A stretch of DNA of 64,000 nucleotides. Origin: DASYPQ01 sp041488095 (GTDB lineage Bacteria > Planctomycetota > UBA1135 > GCA-002686595). Where the stretch lies: contig JBGPOP010000011.1 of assembly GCA_041488095.1 (NCBI GenBank), positions 52,332 through 116,331 of the forward strand, in the 5' to 3' direction. Positions 52,331-60,339 of this stretch are shown in pieces (the first letter of the stretch is position 1; each line of letters begins with the position of its first letter). The position numbers and the translations under genes were made by a program. The notes under the pieces were generated by a model, which was not told the origin of the DNA, made no database searches, and worked only from the letters and a program-made list of their open reading frames with translations.

Positions 52331-52951
52331 CTACTTCCGCTCCGGCACCTCGGCCCCGAGGCGCGCCAGGAGATCCAGCGCCAGGCCGACCGGCAGCCCG
52401 ACCACGTTGTCGAAGCCGCCTTCCTCCAGCCGGGTCACGAACCGGTCCGCGCTCTCCTGGATCGCATACCCTCCGGCCTTGCCTTCCCATTCCCGCGAGA
52501 GGACGTAGGCCTCGATCTCCTCCGGCGTGATCGGGCGCATCGTCACCCAGGTGCGCTCGAAGCCCGAGAGGGCCGCCCCGTCCCGCGCGCGCACCGCAGA
52601 AACGCCCGTGACCACGCGGTGGCGCGAGCCCGAGAGCAGCCGCAGCATCCCCCGCGCCTCCTCCGCGTCCGCGGGCTTGCCGAGCAGCTTGGATCCGCCC
52701 GTGCCCTGCATCGCGACGATCGTGTCCGCGGCGATCACGAACACGTCGCTCCCCGCGAGCGGATGCGCGGCCGCGCGCGCCTTCCTCTCGGCGAGCAGGA
52801 CGGCGCCCGCCTCCGGAGCGATCCCTTCCGGCAGATCCTCCTCGATCGCGCTGGCGCGGACCTCGATCGTCAGCCCCGCGGCGGAGAGCAGCTCGCGCCG
52901 GCGAGGCGAGGCCGACGCCAGGACGATTCGCGGGGGTCGGGGTCGCTCCAT
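52331..52951 (-). CDS. maf: Maf-family nucleotide pyrophosphatase
   Basis: A 206-residue protein of the Maf/HAM1-like fold, which hydrolyses non-canonical or pyrimidine nucleoside triphosphates. Motifs: IVLASASPRRRELLSAAGL, AVLLAERKARAAA, VIAADTIVAMQG, LLGKPADAEEARGMLRLLSG, RHRVVTGVSAV and EWEGKAGGYAIQESADRFV. Length normal. It begins 12 bp after the end of the endonuclease-III-like gene on the same strand. Confidence 0.93.
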   Translation of the reverse strand: MERPRPPRIVLASASPRRRELLSAAGLTIEVRASAIEEDLPEGIAPEAGAVLLAERKARAAAHPLAGSDVFVIAADTIVAMQGTGGSKLLGKPADAEEARGMLRLLSGSRHRVVTGVSAVRARDGAALSGFERTWVTMRPITPEEIEAYVLSREWEGKAGGYAIQESADRFVTRLEEGGFDNVVGLPVGLALDLLARLGAEVPERK

Positions 52952-52963
52952 GCGCCCGCGACC

Positions 52964-54046
52964 TCAGCGCCTGGACTTCGAGGCCTTCTTCGCCTTGGCC
53001 TTCTTCTCGGCCGCGGCCTTGGCCTTGGCGATGCGCGCGGCCCGGGCCTTCTCCTCGACCTGGCGCTTCTTCTCGGCCAGCAGCTTCCGCTTCTTGCCTT
53101 CCTCCTCGGCGCGCTTCTTCTCCTCCAGGCGCTCCTGCCTCTTCCGCTCGCGTTCCAGGCGGCGCGTCTCGACCTCGGCCTTCTTGGCCGCGCGCGCCTC
53201 CTCGCGAGCCCGGCGCACAGCCTCCTTCCTCTCCAGCGCGATCCGCCGCGCACCCTCGCGCGCGCGCTGCGCAGCCAGACGCGCCTGCTGGACCTTCCAG
53301 TCGTGCGCGACCTTCCTGCCGTAGGGGCAGTCCTCGACGAGCACGCACTCCTGGCACGTCGGCTTGCGCGCGTCGCACCAGCGATCGGCGACCTCGCTGA
53401 AGCGCGCGGCGAACTCGAGCTCCCGGCCCGGCTCGACCAGGGGCACGATCGCCTCGCCGGACTTCTTGACCGAGCCTGCGCGCGAGACGAGCCCCAGGCG
53501 GTCGAGCACCCGTACGAGCGCCCCGTGCACGGGGAGCTGACCGCCGCTGGCGAGCCACATCAGCTGGCTGCCGGCCGCGAGACCCAGCTTGGGGAGCTGC
53601 TGGAGCATCTTGCCGCCGAGGGCGGGATCCTCGCGCAGGATTTCGAGGTCGAGCCCGTGCACGCGCTGGAAGACCTCCTGCAGGTACTCGCGTGCGTCGC
53701 ACGCCGCGGGCAGCGCGCTCTTGATCACGTCGCGGCTCGCGATGCGGCCCTTCTTGAGCATCAGGCCGGCGATCTCCTGGGCCTGGGCCACGCGCATCTC
53801 GTTCCAGTCGGCGTAGGCCTCCTTGAGCGCCGGGATCGCCGCCTCGGCCTTCTCCTGCGGCATGTGACGGACCAGGACGGCGAGCATCCCCTGCTCGAGG
53901 AGGCTGGCGTCCTTCAGCGGCTTGGGAAGGTGCCAGCGCGGCTGGACCTTCTGCAGAAGGCGCGCGGCGGTCTCGGACTTCCTGGTCACGGGGTCTCGTG
54001 TTGGCTCGGCGCTCGGACGGGTTCGGCGGTCGGAGGACCGGCGCAT
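52964..54046 (-). CDS. endonuclease-III-like iron-sulfur protein lacking catalytic residues, with charged C-terminal tail
   Basis: A 360-residue protein (a GTG at 53989 would give 341). Residues about 45-245 follow the HhH-GPD glycosylase layout: an N-terminal helix (LLEQGMLAVLVRHMPQEKAE), AGLMLKKGRIASRDVIKSAL, an HhH-like LQQLPKLGLAAGSQLMWLAS, then PVHGALVRVLDRLGLV. The [4Fe-4S] loop is exact: Cys224-x6-Cys231-x2-Cys234-x5-Cys240 (WCDARKPTCQECVLVEDCPY). However, the catalytic Lys of the HhH (LPGVGRKTA in Nth) is Ala, and the VDTH aspartate reads VHGA. Residues 250-360 are an almost uninterrupted Lys/Arg/Glu/Ala helix. A non-catalytic DNA- or RNA-binding role, possibly redox-sensing, is inferred. 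It takes the place of rimM-trmD-rplS after rpsP. Confidence 0.75.
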   Translation of the reverse strand: MRRSSDRRTRPSAEPTRDPVTRKSETAARLLQKVQPRWHLPKPLKDASLLEQGMLAVLVRHMPQEKAEAAIPALKEAYADWNEMRVAQAQEIAGLMLKKGRIASRDVIKSALPAACDAREYLQEVFQRVHGLDLEILREDPALGGKMLQQLPKLGLAAGSQLMWLASGGQLPVHGALVRVLDRLGLVSRAGSVKKSGEAIVPLVEPGRELEFAARFSEVADRWCDARKPTCQECVLVEDCPYGRKVAHDWKVQQARLAAQRAREGARRIALERKEAVRRAREEARAAKKAEVETRRLERERKRQERLEEKKRAEEEGKKRKLLAEKKRQVEEKARAARIAKAKAAAEKKAKAKKASKSRR

Positions 54047-54087
54047 CCCGCAGCCGACCGCGCTCGAGCGCGCGCCCGCACGCGCGC

Positions 54088-54519
54088 CTACTCGGCCTTC
54101 TTCTCGGCGCCCGCGGCGGCGACGGCCTTCTTGGCCGCCCGCCGGCGCTTGCGGCTCTCGAACAGGCGCGCCGCCTTGGACGTGGCCCGTGCGGCGCGGG
54201 TCGCGTCGCGGCGCGCTCGCGCCTTCGTCGGTGCGCTGCGGCTTGCGCGGACGCGTCGCTTGGGGACTCGCGCCGTGATCCCGCGCTTGCGCAGGATCGA
54301 GGCCACGATGTCGCTGGGCTTGGCGCCGACGGAGAGCCAGTGCTTCGCGCGCTCGACATCGAGCTGGACCTGGGTCGCCGGGTCCTTGCGCAGGGGGTCG
54401 TACAGGCCCAGGGTCTCGAGCTGCCGTCCGTCTCGGGGAAAGCGCGAGTCGGTGGCGATGATGCGGAAGCAGGGCAGGTTCTTGCGGCCCGTGCGGCGCA
54501 GGCGGAGGACGACGGCCAT
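54088..54519 (-). CDS. rpsP: 30S ribosomal protein S16 with basic C-terminal extension
   Basis: A 143-residue S16; the usual length is 80-90. Residues 1-84 are the core (VVLRLRRTGRKNLPCFRIIA, TLGLYDPLRKDP, RAKHWLSVGAKPSDIVASIL). The last 60 residues are Arg/Lys/Ala-rich (for example RRDATRAARATSKAARLFES), probably contacting rRNA. The ATG at 54519 is the standard MAVVLRL start; an in-frame ATG at 54606 would add 29 Pro-rich residues. It follows ffh and precedes the endonuclease-III-like gene. Confidence 0.93.
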   Translation of the reverse strand: MAVVLRLRRTGRKNLPCFRIIATDSRFPRDGRQLETLGLYDPLRKDPATQVQLDVERAKHWLSVGAKPSDIVASILRKRGITARVPKRRVRASRSAPTKARARRDATRAARATSKAARLFESRKRRRAAKKAVAAAGAEKKAE

Positions 54520-54633
54520 GGATCGGGGCGTGGAATGGGGCGGAGGGGGTGGACGTGAGCGGCGAATCGGGGGGGCGCTGGATCGCGGGGGGCGAACAGG
54601 AAACACGATCGCGGGCCGGCTGTCCAGCGCCGG

Positions 54634-56199
54634 CTAGCGCCTTTTCTTGCGCTTCTTCTTGTCCTTGCGCTTGCTGCCGCTCTGGCGCGTGGCCGAGGAG
54701 CCCATCGGGCGCGGGGAACCGGATCCGCCGAAGAAGCCCGCCAGGCCTCCGGCCCGATCGAGTCCCGAACCGCCCAGACCGCCCGGCAGGCCCGGGAACC
54801 CCCCCGCCCGCGCACCCGGCGCTGCCTCGGCTGCGGCGCCGGCGAGCTCCCCGCTCTGGGACATCGCCGCCAGCGAGGCGCGCTTCTCCCTGGCGCCGAG
54901 CTTCGCTCCCAGACCGAGCTTGCTCATCTGGCGCATGACCAGCTTCATCTCCTTGTAGCGCTTGAGCAGCTCGTTGACCGCGCCGAGCTCCTGGCCCGAG
55001 CCGCGCGCGATCCGCCGGCGGCGGCTCATGTCGAGCAGGTCGGGCTGGATGCGCTCGCGCGGCGTCATCGAGGTGAAGAGGGCCTCGAGCCGGTTCATCT
55101 GCTTGTCGTCGACGTCGAGGTCTCCGAGCTGCGACAGGCCGGGCATCATGCCGAGGACCTTCTTCATCGGACCCAGGCGCCGGACCATGCGCAGCTGTGC
55201 GAGCATGTCCTCGAGCGTGAAGCTGCCGAGGACCATCTTCTCGAAGGAGGCCTGCGCTTCCGTCTCCGAGATCGACGCCTGCGCGCGTTCGACCAGGCCG
55301 ACGACGTCGCCCATGCCCAGGATGCGGCCGGCCATGCGCTCGGGCTGGAAGGCGTCGAGGTCGTCGATCTTCTCGCCGACGCCGGCGAAGAGGATCGGCG
55401 CTCCGGTGACCGCCTGGAGGCTGACCGCGGCGCCGCCGCGCGCGTCGCCGTCGAGCTTGGTCAGGATCACTCCGGTGAGGGCCAGCCGCTCGTGGAAGGC
55501 CTTGGCCGAGTTGACCGCGTCCTGGCCGGTCATCGCGTCGACGACGAGGACCGTGTCCGTCGGCCGGACGGCGGAGGCGATCTCGACGACCTCCTGCATC
55601 ATCTCCTCGTCGACGTGCAGGCGGCCGGCGGTGTCGAGCAGGACGAAGTCGGCGCCGGCGACGCGCGCGTGCGCGACGCCCTGGAGGCACAGGTCGGGGG
55701 GGCGCTGCCCCGCCTTCCAGTAGACCGGGACGCCGATCTGGGCGCCGAGGACGCGCAGCTGCTCGACCGCGGCCGGGCGCTTGACGTCGGCCGCGACCAG
55801 GAGCGGGCGCTTGCCGTGCTTCTCGCGGAAGTGCTTGGCGAGCTTGGCGCACGTCGTCGTCTTGCCCGAGCCCTGGAGGCCGGCGAGAAGGACGACCGTG
55901 GGCCCGTTCTTCGCGAACTCGATGCGCGCGTCCTGGGGTCCGAGGAGCTGGACGAGCTCCTGATGGAAGGCGTGGACGAACTGCGCCGTCGCATCGACGC
56001 CCGCGATGCGCTTCTCGCCGACGATGCGTTGGCGGACGCGCTCAGTGAGGTCCTTGGCGACCTGGTAGTGGACGTCCGCCTCGAGCAGCGCCTGCCGAAC
56101 CTGCCGCAGACCCTCCTCGAGGTTCGCTTCGGTCAGCTCGCGCTGCCCGCGGAGGAAGGCGAAGGACTGGGTGAGGCGCTGGGTGAGGGTCTCGAACAT
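54634..56199 (-). CDS. ffh: signal recognition particle protein Ffh
   Basis: A 521-residue SRP GTPase. N domain (LTEANLEEGLRQVRQALLEA), G domain with LLAGLQGSGKTTTCAKLAKH (G1), VAADVKRPAAVEQL, LLDTAGRLHVDEEMM (G3), LTKLDGDARGGAAVS (G4), and the M domain (LGPMKKVLGMMPGLS, SRRRRIARGSGQELGAVNEL with the RNA-binding SGSG-like loop, KLVMRQMSKLGLG). The C-terminus adds a Gly/Pro-rich linker and a Lys/Arg-rich end (KRKDKKKRKKRR) longer than usual. Confidence 0.97.
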   Translation of the reverse strand: MFETLTQRLTQSFAFLRGQRELTEANLEEGLRQVRQALLEADVHYQVAKDLTERVRQRIVGEKRIAGVDATAQFVHAFHQELVQLLGPQDARIEFAKNGPTVVLLAGLQGSGKTTTCAKLAKHFREKHGKRPLLVAADVKRPAAVEQLRVLGAQIGVPVYWKAGQRPPDLCLQGVAHARVAGADFVLLDTAGRLHVDEEMMQEVVEIASAVRPTDTVLVVDAMTGQDAVNSAKAFHERLALTGVILTKLDGDARGGAAVSLQAVTGAPILFAGVGEKIDDLDAFQPERMAGRILGMGDVVGLVERAQASISETEAQASFEKMVLGSFTLEDMLAQLRMVRRLGPMKKVLGMMPGLSQLGDLDVDDKQMNRLEALFTSMTPRERIQPDLLDMSRRRRIARGSGQELGAVNELLKRYKEMKLVMRQMSKLGLGAKLGAREKRASLAAMSQSGELAGAAAEAAPGARAGGFPGLPGGLGGSGLDRAGGLAGFFGGSGSPRPMGSSATRQSGSKRKDKKKRKKRR

Positions 56200-56280
56200 G
56201 GGCGGCCGGCTCGGTGGAACGACCGTTATAGCAGCGGCGGATCGTCCGCGACCATCTCGGCCCGCTCGCGCGCCGAGTGG

Positions 56281-57612
56281 CTATGCCATGCCCGCCATCA
56301 TCGAACCCACCGCGCTCTCCTCGCGGTCGTCCTCGCGGCGGATCACCGCGCCCAGGCCGGCCAGGCGCTCCTCGATCCGCTCGTAGCCGCGATCGATGTG
56401 GTACACGCGGTGGATCTCGGTCTCCCCCTGCGCGACGAGCCCGCCGAGCACGAGCGCGGCCGACGCGCGCAGATCGCTCGCCGTCACCGGAGCGCCCGAA
56501 AGCTTGGGCGTCCCCTGCACCACCGCGCTCGTGCCCTGCCGCCGCACCTGCGCGCCCAGGCGCGCGAGCTCGGCGATGTGCATGTACCGGTCGGGGTAGA
56601 TCGTCTCCGTGATCACGCTGATCCCGTCGGCGAGCATCATCAGCGCCATCCACTGCGCCTGGAGATCCGTCGGGAATCCCGGATACGGCAGCGTCGTGAC
56701 GTCCGTCGACAGCGGCCGGTGCACCGGATCGCGCGGATGGTAGGGCTGGGTCTCGATCCAGTCCTCCCCGACCTCGAACGGGATCCGCGCCGTCTGCATG
56801 CGGTCGAGCAACGCGGAGAGGTGGTCGGGACGGCAACCTTGCACGCGGACCCTCCCCCCGCACATCGCGCCGGCGATCGCGTACGTTCCCGCCTCGATGC
56901 GATCGGGGATCACCGACCACGTCGCTCCGGACAGGTGGCTCACGCCCTCGATCTCGATGCGCGGCGAGCCCAGGCCCTTGATCTTCGCGCCCATGACCTC
57001 CAGGCACTGTCCCAGGTCGACCACCTCGGGCTCGCACGCGGCGTTGTCGATCACCGTCCTGCCCTTGGCGAGCGCGGCCGCCATCATTACGTTCTCGGTG
57101 CCGGTCACCGAGGAGCCGAAGGACGTGCCGAGGTAGAGCGAAGCGCCGCGCAGGCCTCCGCGCGGCGCCTCGGCGATCACGTATCCGCGCTCGATCTTGA
57201 CGCGCGCGCCGAGCGCCACGAGGCCCTTCAAGTGCACGTCGATCGGCCGCACCCCGATCACGCAGCCGCCCGGCAGCGAGACCTCCGCCCGGCCCGCCCG
57301 CGCGAGCAGCGGACCGAGCACGGTGACCGAGCCCCTCATCCGGCGCACGTGCTCCCAGTCGGCGTGGGGATTGGGCTTCTCGAGCGCGCGCACCTCGACG
57401 CTGCCGTCGGCGTTGCGCTCGGCCTGGCATTCGAGCTCGCGCAGAACCTGGATCATCGTGTCGACGTCCGCGAGCAGCGGCGCGTTGCGGATGCGCAGGG
57501 GCTGGTCGGAGAGCAACGCGGCGGCCATGACCGGCAGCACGGCGTTCTTGGATCCGCACACCGCGACCGATCCCTCGAGCGGGCGGCCGCCCTCGACGAC
57601 GAACTTGTCCAA
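56281..57612 (-). CDS. murA: UDP-N-acetylglucosamine 1-carboxyvinyltransferase
   Basis: A 443-residue MurA, first committed step of peptidoglycan synthesis. It has VCGSKNAVLPVMAAALLSDQ with the catalytic Lys-Asn, the Cys loop in VSLPGGCVIGVRPIDVHLKG (Cys, so fosfomycin-type inactivation is possible in principle), GTENVMMAAALAKGRTVIDN, and PYPGFPTDLQAQWMALMMLA. Length normal with a short Ser/Met-rich tail. Shows that this organism, if a planctomycete, keeps the peptidoglycan pathway. Confidence 0.97.
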   Translation of the reverse strand: MDKFVVEGGRPLEGSVAVCGSKNAVLPVMAAALLSDQPLRIRNAPLLADVDTMIQVLRELECQAERNADGSVEVRALEKPNPHADWEHVRRMRGSVTVLGPLLARAGRAEVSLPGGCVIGVRPIDVHLKGLVALGARVKIERGYVIAEAPRGGLRGASLYLGTSFGSSVTGTENVMMAAALAKGRTVIDNAACEPEVVDLGQCLEVMGAKIKGLGSPRIEIEGVSHLSGATWSVIPDRIEAGTYAIAGAMCGGRVRVQGCRPDHLSALLDRMQTARIPFEVGEDWIETQPYHPRDPVHRPLSTDVTTLPYPGFPTDLQAQWMALMMLADGISVITETIYPDRYMHIAELARLGAQVRRQGTSAVVQGTPKLSGAPVTASDLRASAALVLGGLVAQGETEIHRVYHIDRGYERIEERLAGLGAVIRREDDREESAVGSMMAGMA

Positions 57613-57670
57613 CGGGTCCCTTCCCTCTGCGCGCCGTATTCGCGCTCCAACGACTCCTGGCCCGACCGGG

Positions 57671-58009
57671 TCAGCCCGGCGGCAGCATCCGCCCCAGCGG
57701 CCGGCCTCCGATCACGTGCAGGTGCAGGTGCTGCACTTCCTGCCCGCCGTGCGCGCCGGTGTTGGCGATCAACCGCCAGCCCTTCTCGAGCTTCTCCCGA
57801 CGCGCCACCTCCGCCGCGACCCGGAGCAGGCGCCCCGCCAGGCGCTCATCGATGGTCTCCGCGAGCGAAGCGACGTGCGCGCGCGGCATCACCAGGACGT
57901 GCGTCGGCGCCTGCGGCCGGATGTCGCGGATCGCGAACACGAGATCGTCCTCCAGGATCCGCTCGGCCGGGATCTTCCCCGCGGCGATCTGACAGAAGAT
58001 GCAGTCCAT
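57671..58009 (-). CDS. HIT-family nucleotide-binding hydrolase
   Basis: A 112-residue histidine-triad protein similar to HinT. Motifs: DCIFCQIAAGKIPAERILED, THVLVMPRAHVASLAETID, IANTGAHGGQEVQHLHLHVIG with HLHLHV as the triad, and GGRPLGRM. Members hydrolyse nucleoside phosphoramidates. The ATG at 58009 is standard (MDCIFCQI); an upstream in-frame ATG would add 16 residues. First gene of the minus-strand housekeeping run, divergent from the TPR gene. Confidence 0.94.
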   Translation of the reverse strand: MDCIFCQIAAGKIPAERILEDDLVFAIRDIRPQAPTHVLVMPRAHVASLAETIDERLAGRLLRVAAEVARREKLEKGWRLIANTGAHGGQEVQHLHLHVIGGRPLGRMLPPG

Positions 58010-58196
58010 GATCGGGGTGCTGGCGGGAGCGGCATCCTTTCGAGCGCTGCGTACCACCGGCGCACGGGGGTTCCAAGGCGAGCCCGGGTCTTCCCTTGCA
58101 AGTTCCTCGCGCCGAACGGTTTGCGAGAGGCGTGCCGATCGGGAGGGCCCGGCCTCGCGCCCGTCTCGTCCGCGGGGGGTTCGGACCGAGCGCGGG

Positions 58197-58226
58197 TTGA
58201 CGCGCTCGGCCGCGCGCGCCTATCAT
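58197..58226 (+). promoter_or_regulatory. sigma70-type promoter of the TPR/alpha-CTD - ruvA - ser operon
   Basis: TTGACG (58197-58202) and TATCAT (58221-58226) with an 18-bp spacer. Transcription would begin near 58233, followed by a GGAGG ribosome-binding site at 58244-58248, six bases before the GTG at 58255. This is the best promoter seen in the window. Confidence 0.72.
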
Positions 58227-58254
58227 CCCCCGCTTCCCTGCGCGGAGGCGCACC

Positions 58255-59703
58255 GTGCTCGAGCGGGAGCTTCGCTCTCGCCCCACGGCCCCGCGCCCGC
58301 GTCCCGTTCGGGGAACCCTGCCACCGATGACCTCCGATTCCACTTCGAACCCCGAGGGCGGCGCCGCCGTCCTCTCGATCCCCGAGCCGGGCTTCGACAT
58401 CCTGACAAGCCCGATCCCGAACTTCGGCACGCTGGTCTCCGAGCGCGCGCGCATCTTCACGCGCCACCGCAACCTCGACTCGTTCCGGCGCCGCCTCTCG
58501 TCCCTCCCCGACCAGGGAGAAGAGGGTCGCCGCAAGGGCCTGGGGCTGTGGATGGCGGGCGAGTACGAGAGGGCCTCCGAGCTGCTCTCGCGCTACCCCG
58601 ACGACCACGTGGCCGCCTTCACTCGCGCCAAGGCGCTCATGTCGCTCGGCCGCCCGGCGGAAGCCCAGCCGGTCTTCGAGCGCCTGGCCAAGGCGTACCC
58701 CGACGAGCCCCGTCCTCGCGGCGGCGCGATCGAGGCGCGCCTGGAGGCCGACCTCCTCCAGCGCGACGAGGACGGCGCGAGAGAGCGCCTGGGGGCGGCC
58801 CTCGAGCAGGCCCCGGCCTCGTTCGCGGGAAGCGCCGAGGGCCGCTACCTCTCCGGGCGCGCGTGCGAGCTCGCGCGCGACTGGGAGGGCGCGCTCGAGC
58901 ACTACTCCACCGCGCGCGCGACCGACCCCACGCACCGCACGAACCTCTTCCGCCTGGCCTGGGTGGCGGAGCGGTCGGGCGAGGACGAGCTGGCGCTGGA
59001 GTGCTACGAGACCCTGGCGCGGATGCTGCCGATCGACCGCAACGCGCTGATGAACCTGGGAGTCCTGTACGAGGATCTCGGGCGCGACGACGACGCCGCC
59101 GCGTGCTACGACATCGCGCTGCGCAACGACCCGGCCGACCGCCGGCTGCGCTTGTACCTCGAGGACGCCCGCGCCTCGATCCACATGTTCTACGACGAGG
59201 ACATGGAGCGGAAGGAGGACCGGCTGAACCAGATCCTGCGCATCCCGATCACCGACTTCGAGCTGTCGGTGCGCGCCCGCAACTGCCTCAACAAGATGAA
59301 CATCATGACGCTGGGCGACCTGGTCAAGCAGACCGAGCAGGAGCTGCTCTCCTACAAGAACTTCGGCGAGACCTCGCTGGCCGAGATCAAGGAGATCCTG
59401 GCCAGCAAGGGCCTGCGCCTCGGGATGAACCGCGAGGAGGCCGTCCAGAGCATCGAGATCGCGCGGAGGCGCTACTCGACGGGAGAGAACACGGACGTGC
59501 TCAACAAGCCCATGGGCGAGCTCGAGCTCTCGATCCGGGCCCGGCGCACGGTCGAGGCCATGGGCTGCCTGACGGTGGGCGACATCGTCCAGCACACCGA
59601 GGACGAGCTCCTGGCGATGCCCAACTTCGGCACGACCTCGCTGCAGGAGCTCAAGACGAAGCTCGCGGTGCTCAACCTCAAGCTCAAGATCAAGGCTCCC
59701 TGA
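58255..59703 (+). CDS. TPR protein with two RNA-polymerase alpha-CTD-like domains
   Basis: A 482-residue cytoplasmic protein. After a Pro/Arg/Ser-rich N-terminus, residues about 95-320 hold TPR-like helix pairs (for example WEGALEHYSTARATDPTHRT, LALECYETLARMLPIDRNAL, MNLGVLYEDLGRDDDAAACY). Residues about 333-395 and 415-480 are two copies of the alpha-CTD helix-hairpin-helix fold: ITDFELSVRARNCLNKMNIM, TLGDLVKQTEQELLSYKNFG and GELELSIRARRTVEAMGCLT, TVGDIVQHTEDELLAMPNFG. It has no polymerase-assembly domain. Comparable proteins are typical of Planctomycetota. Binding of DNA, a sigma factor or polymerase is inferred. The GTG at 58255 is chosen for its GGAGG site; an ATG at 58327 is the alternative. 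First gene of a five-gene run. Confidence 0.88.
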   Translation: MLERELRSRPTAPRPRPVRGTLPPMTSDSTSNPEGGAAVLSIPEPGFDILTSPIPNFGTLVSERARIFTRHRNLDSFRRRLSSLPDQGEEGRRKGLGLWMAGEYERASELLSRYPDDHVAAFTRAKALMSLGRPAEAQPVFERLAKAYPDEPRPRGGAIEARLEADLLQRDEDGARERLGAALEQAPASFAGSAEGRYLSGRACELARDWEGALEHYSTARATDPTHRTNLFRLAWVAERSGEDELALECYETLARMLPIDRNALMNLGVLYEDLGRDDDAAACYDIALRNDPADRRLRLYLEDARASIHMFYDEDMERKEDRLNQILRIPITDFELSVRARNCLNKMNIMTLGDLVKQTEQELLSYKNFGETSLAEIKEILASKGLRLGMNREEAVQSIEIARRRYSTGENTDVLNKPMGELELSIRARRTVEAMGCLTVGDIVQHTEDELLAMPNFGTTSLQELKTKLAVLNLKLKIKAP

Positions 59704-59741
59704 TTCCCTGATCCCGGGATCATCGGGGGGGCGGAAGCCGC

Positions 59742-60335
59742 ATGTTCGACTACATCGAGGGGGAAGTGGCCCGCCGCGCCCCGGCGCGCCTCGTGCTCGA
59801 CGTCGGCGGGGTCGGCTACGACCTGTTCGTGCCGCTCTCCTCGCGTTTCCCGCACTCGGGCCGCGTGAGGGCCTGGACGCACCTCGTCGTCAGGGAAGAC
59901 GCGCACACGCTGTGCGGCTTCGAGGACCGCGAGACGCGCGATCTGTTCCGTCTGCTGCTGACGGTGCGCGGCGTCGGGCCCACGATGGCGCTCTCCGTGC
60001 TCTCGGGCCTGCCGCGCGAGCCCTTGATCGAGGCGGTCGCCGCGGGCGACACGGCCACGTTGACGCGGATCCGCGGGATCGGCAAGAAGACCGCCGAGCA
60101 GATCCTGCTCGACCTGCGCGACAAGGCCGCCGAGCTGCGAGCCAAGAGCTCGCCGGGGAGCGGTCCGGCGCGGACCGCCGAGGCGGGGCGCGACCCCACG
60201 CTCGAGGACGCGATCGCGGCGCTGGTTTCGATCGGCTACCCCGAGAAGGAGGCGCGCGCCAGCGTCGAGCGCGCCGCGCGGAAGGTCGACCGGCGGGATC
60301 TCGAGAAGCTCGTGCGAGCCGCGCTGACCGGCTGA
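59742..60335 (+). CDS. ruvA: Holliday junction branch-migration protein RuvA
   Basis: A 197-residue RuvA. Domain I is an OB fold (MFDYIEGEVARRAPARLVLD, GVGYDLFVPL), domain II has two HhH motifs (TVRGVGPTMALSVLSG and RIRGIGKKTAEQILLDLRDK), and domain III is the RuvB-contacting helices (DAIAALVSIGYPEKEARASV). ruvB and ruvC are not in the window. It lies 38 bp after the TPR gene and 4 bp before serA. Confidence 0.96.
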   Translation: MFDYIEGEVARRAPARLVLDVGGVGYDLFVPLSSRFPHSGRVRAWTHLVVREDAHTLCGFEDRETRDLFRLLLTVRGVGPTMALSVLSGLPREPLIEAVAAGDTATLTRIRGIGKKTAEQILLDLRDKAAELRAKSSPGSGPARTAEAGRDPTLEDAIAALVSIGYPEKEARASVERAARKVDRRDLEKLVRAALTG

Positions 60336-60339
60336 GCCG

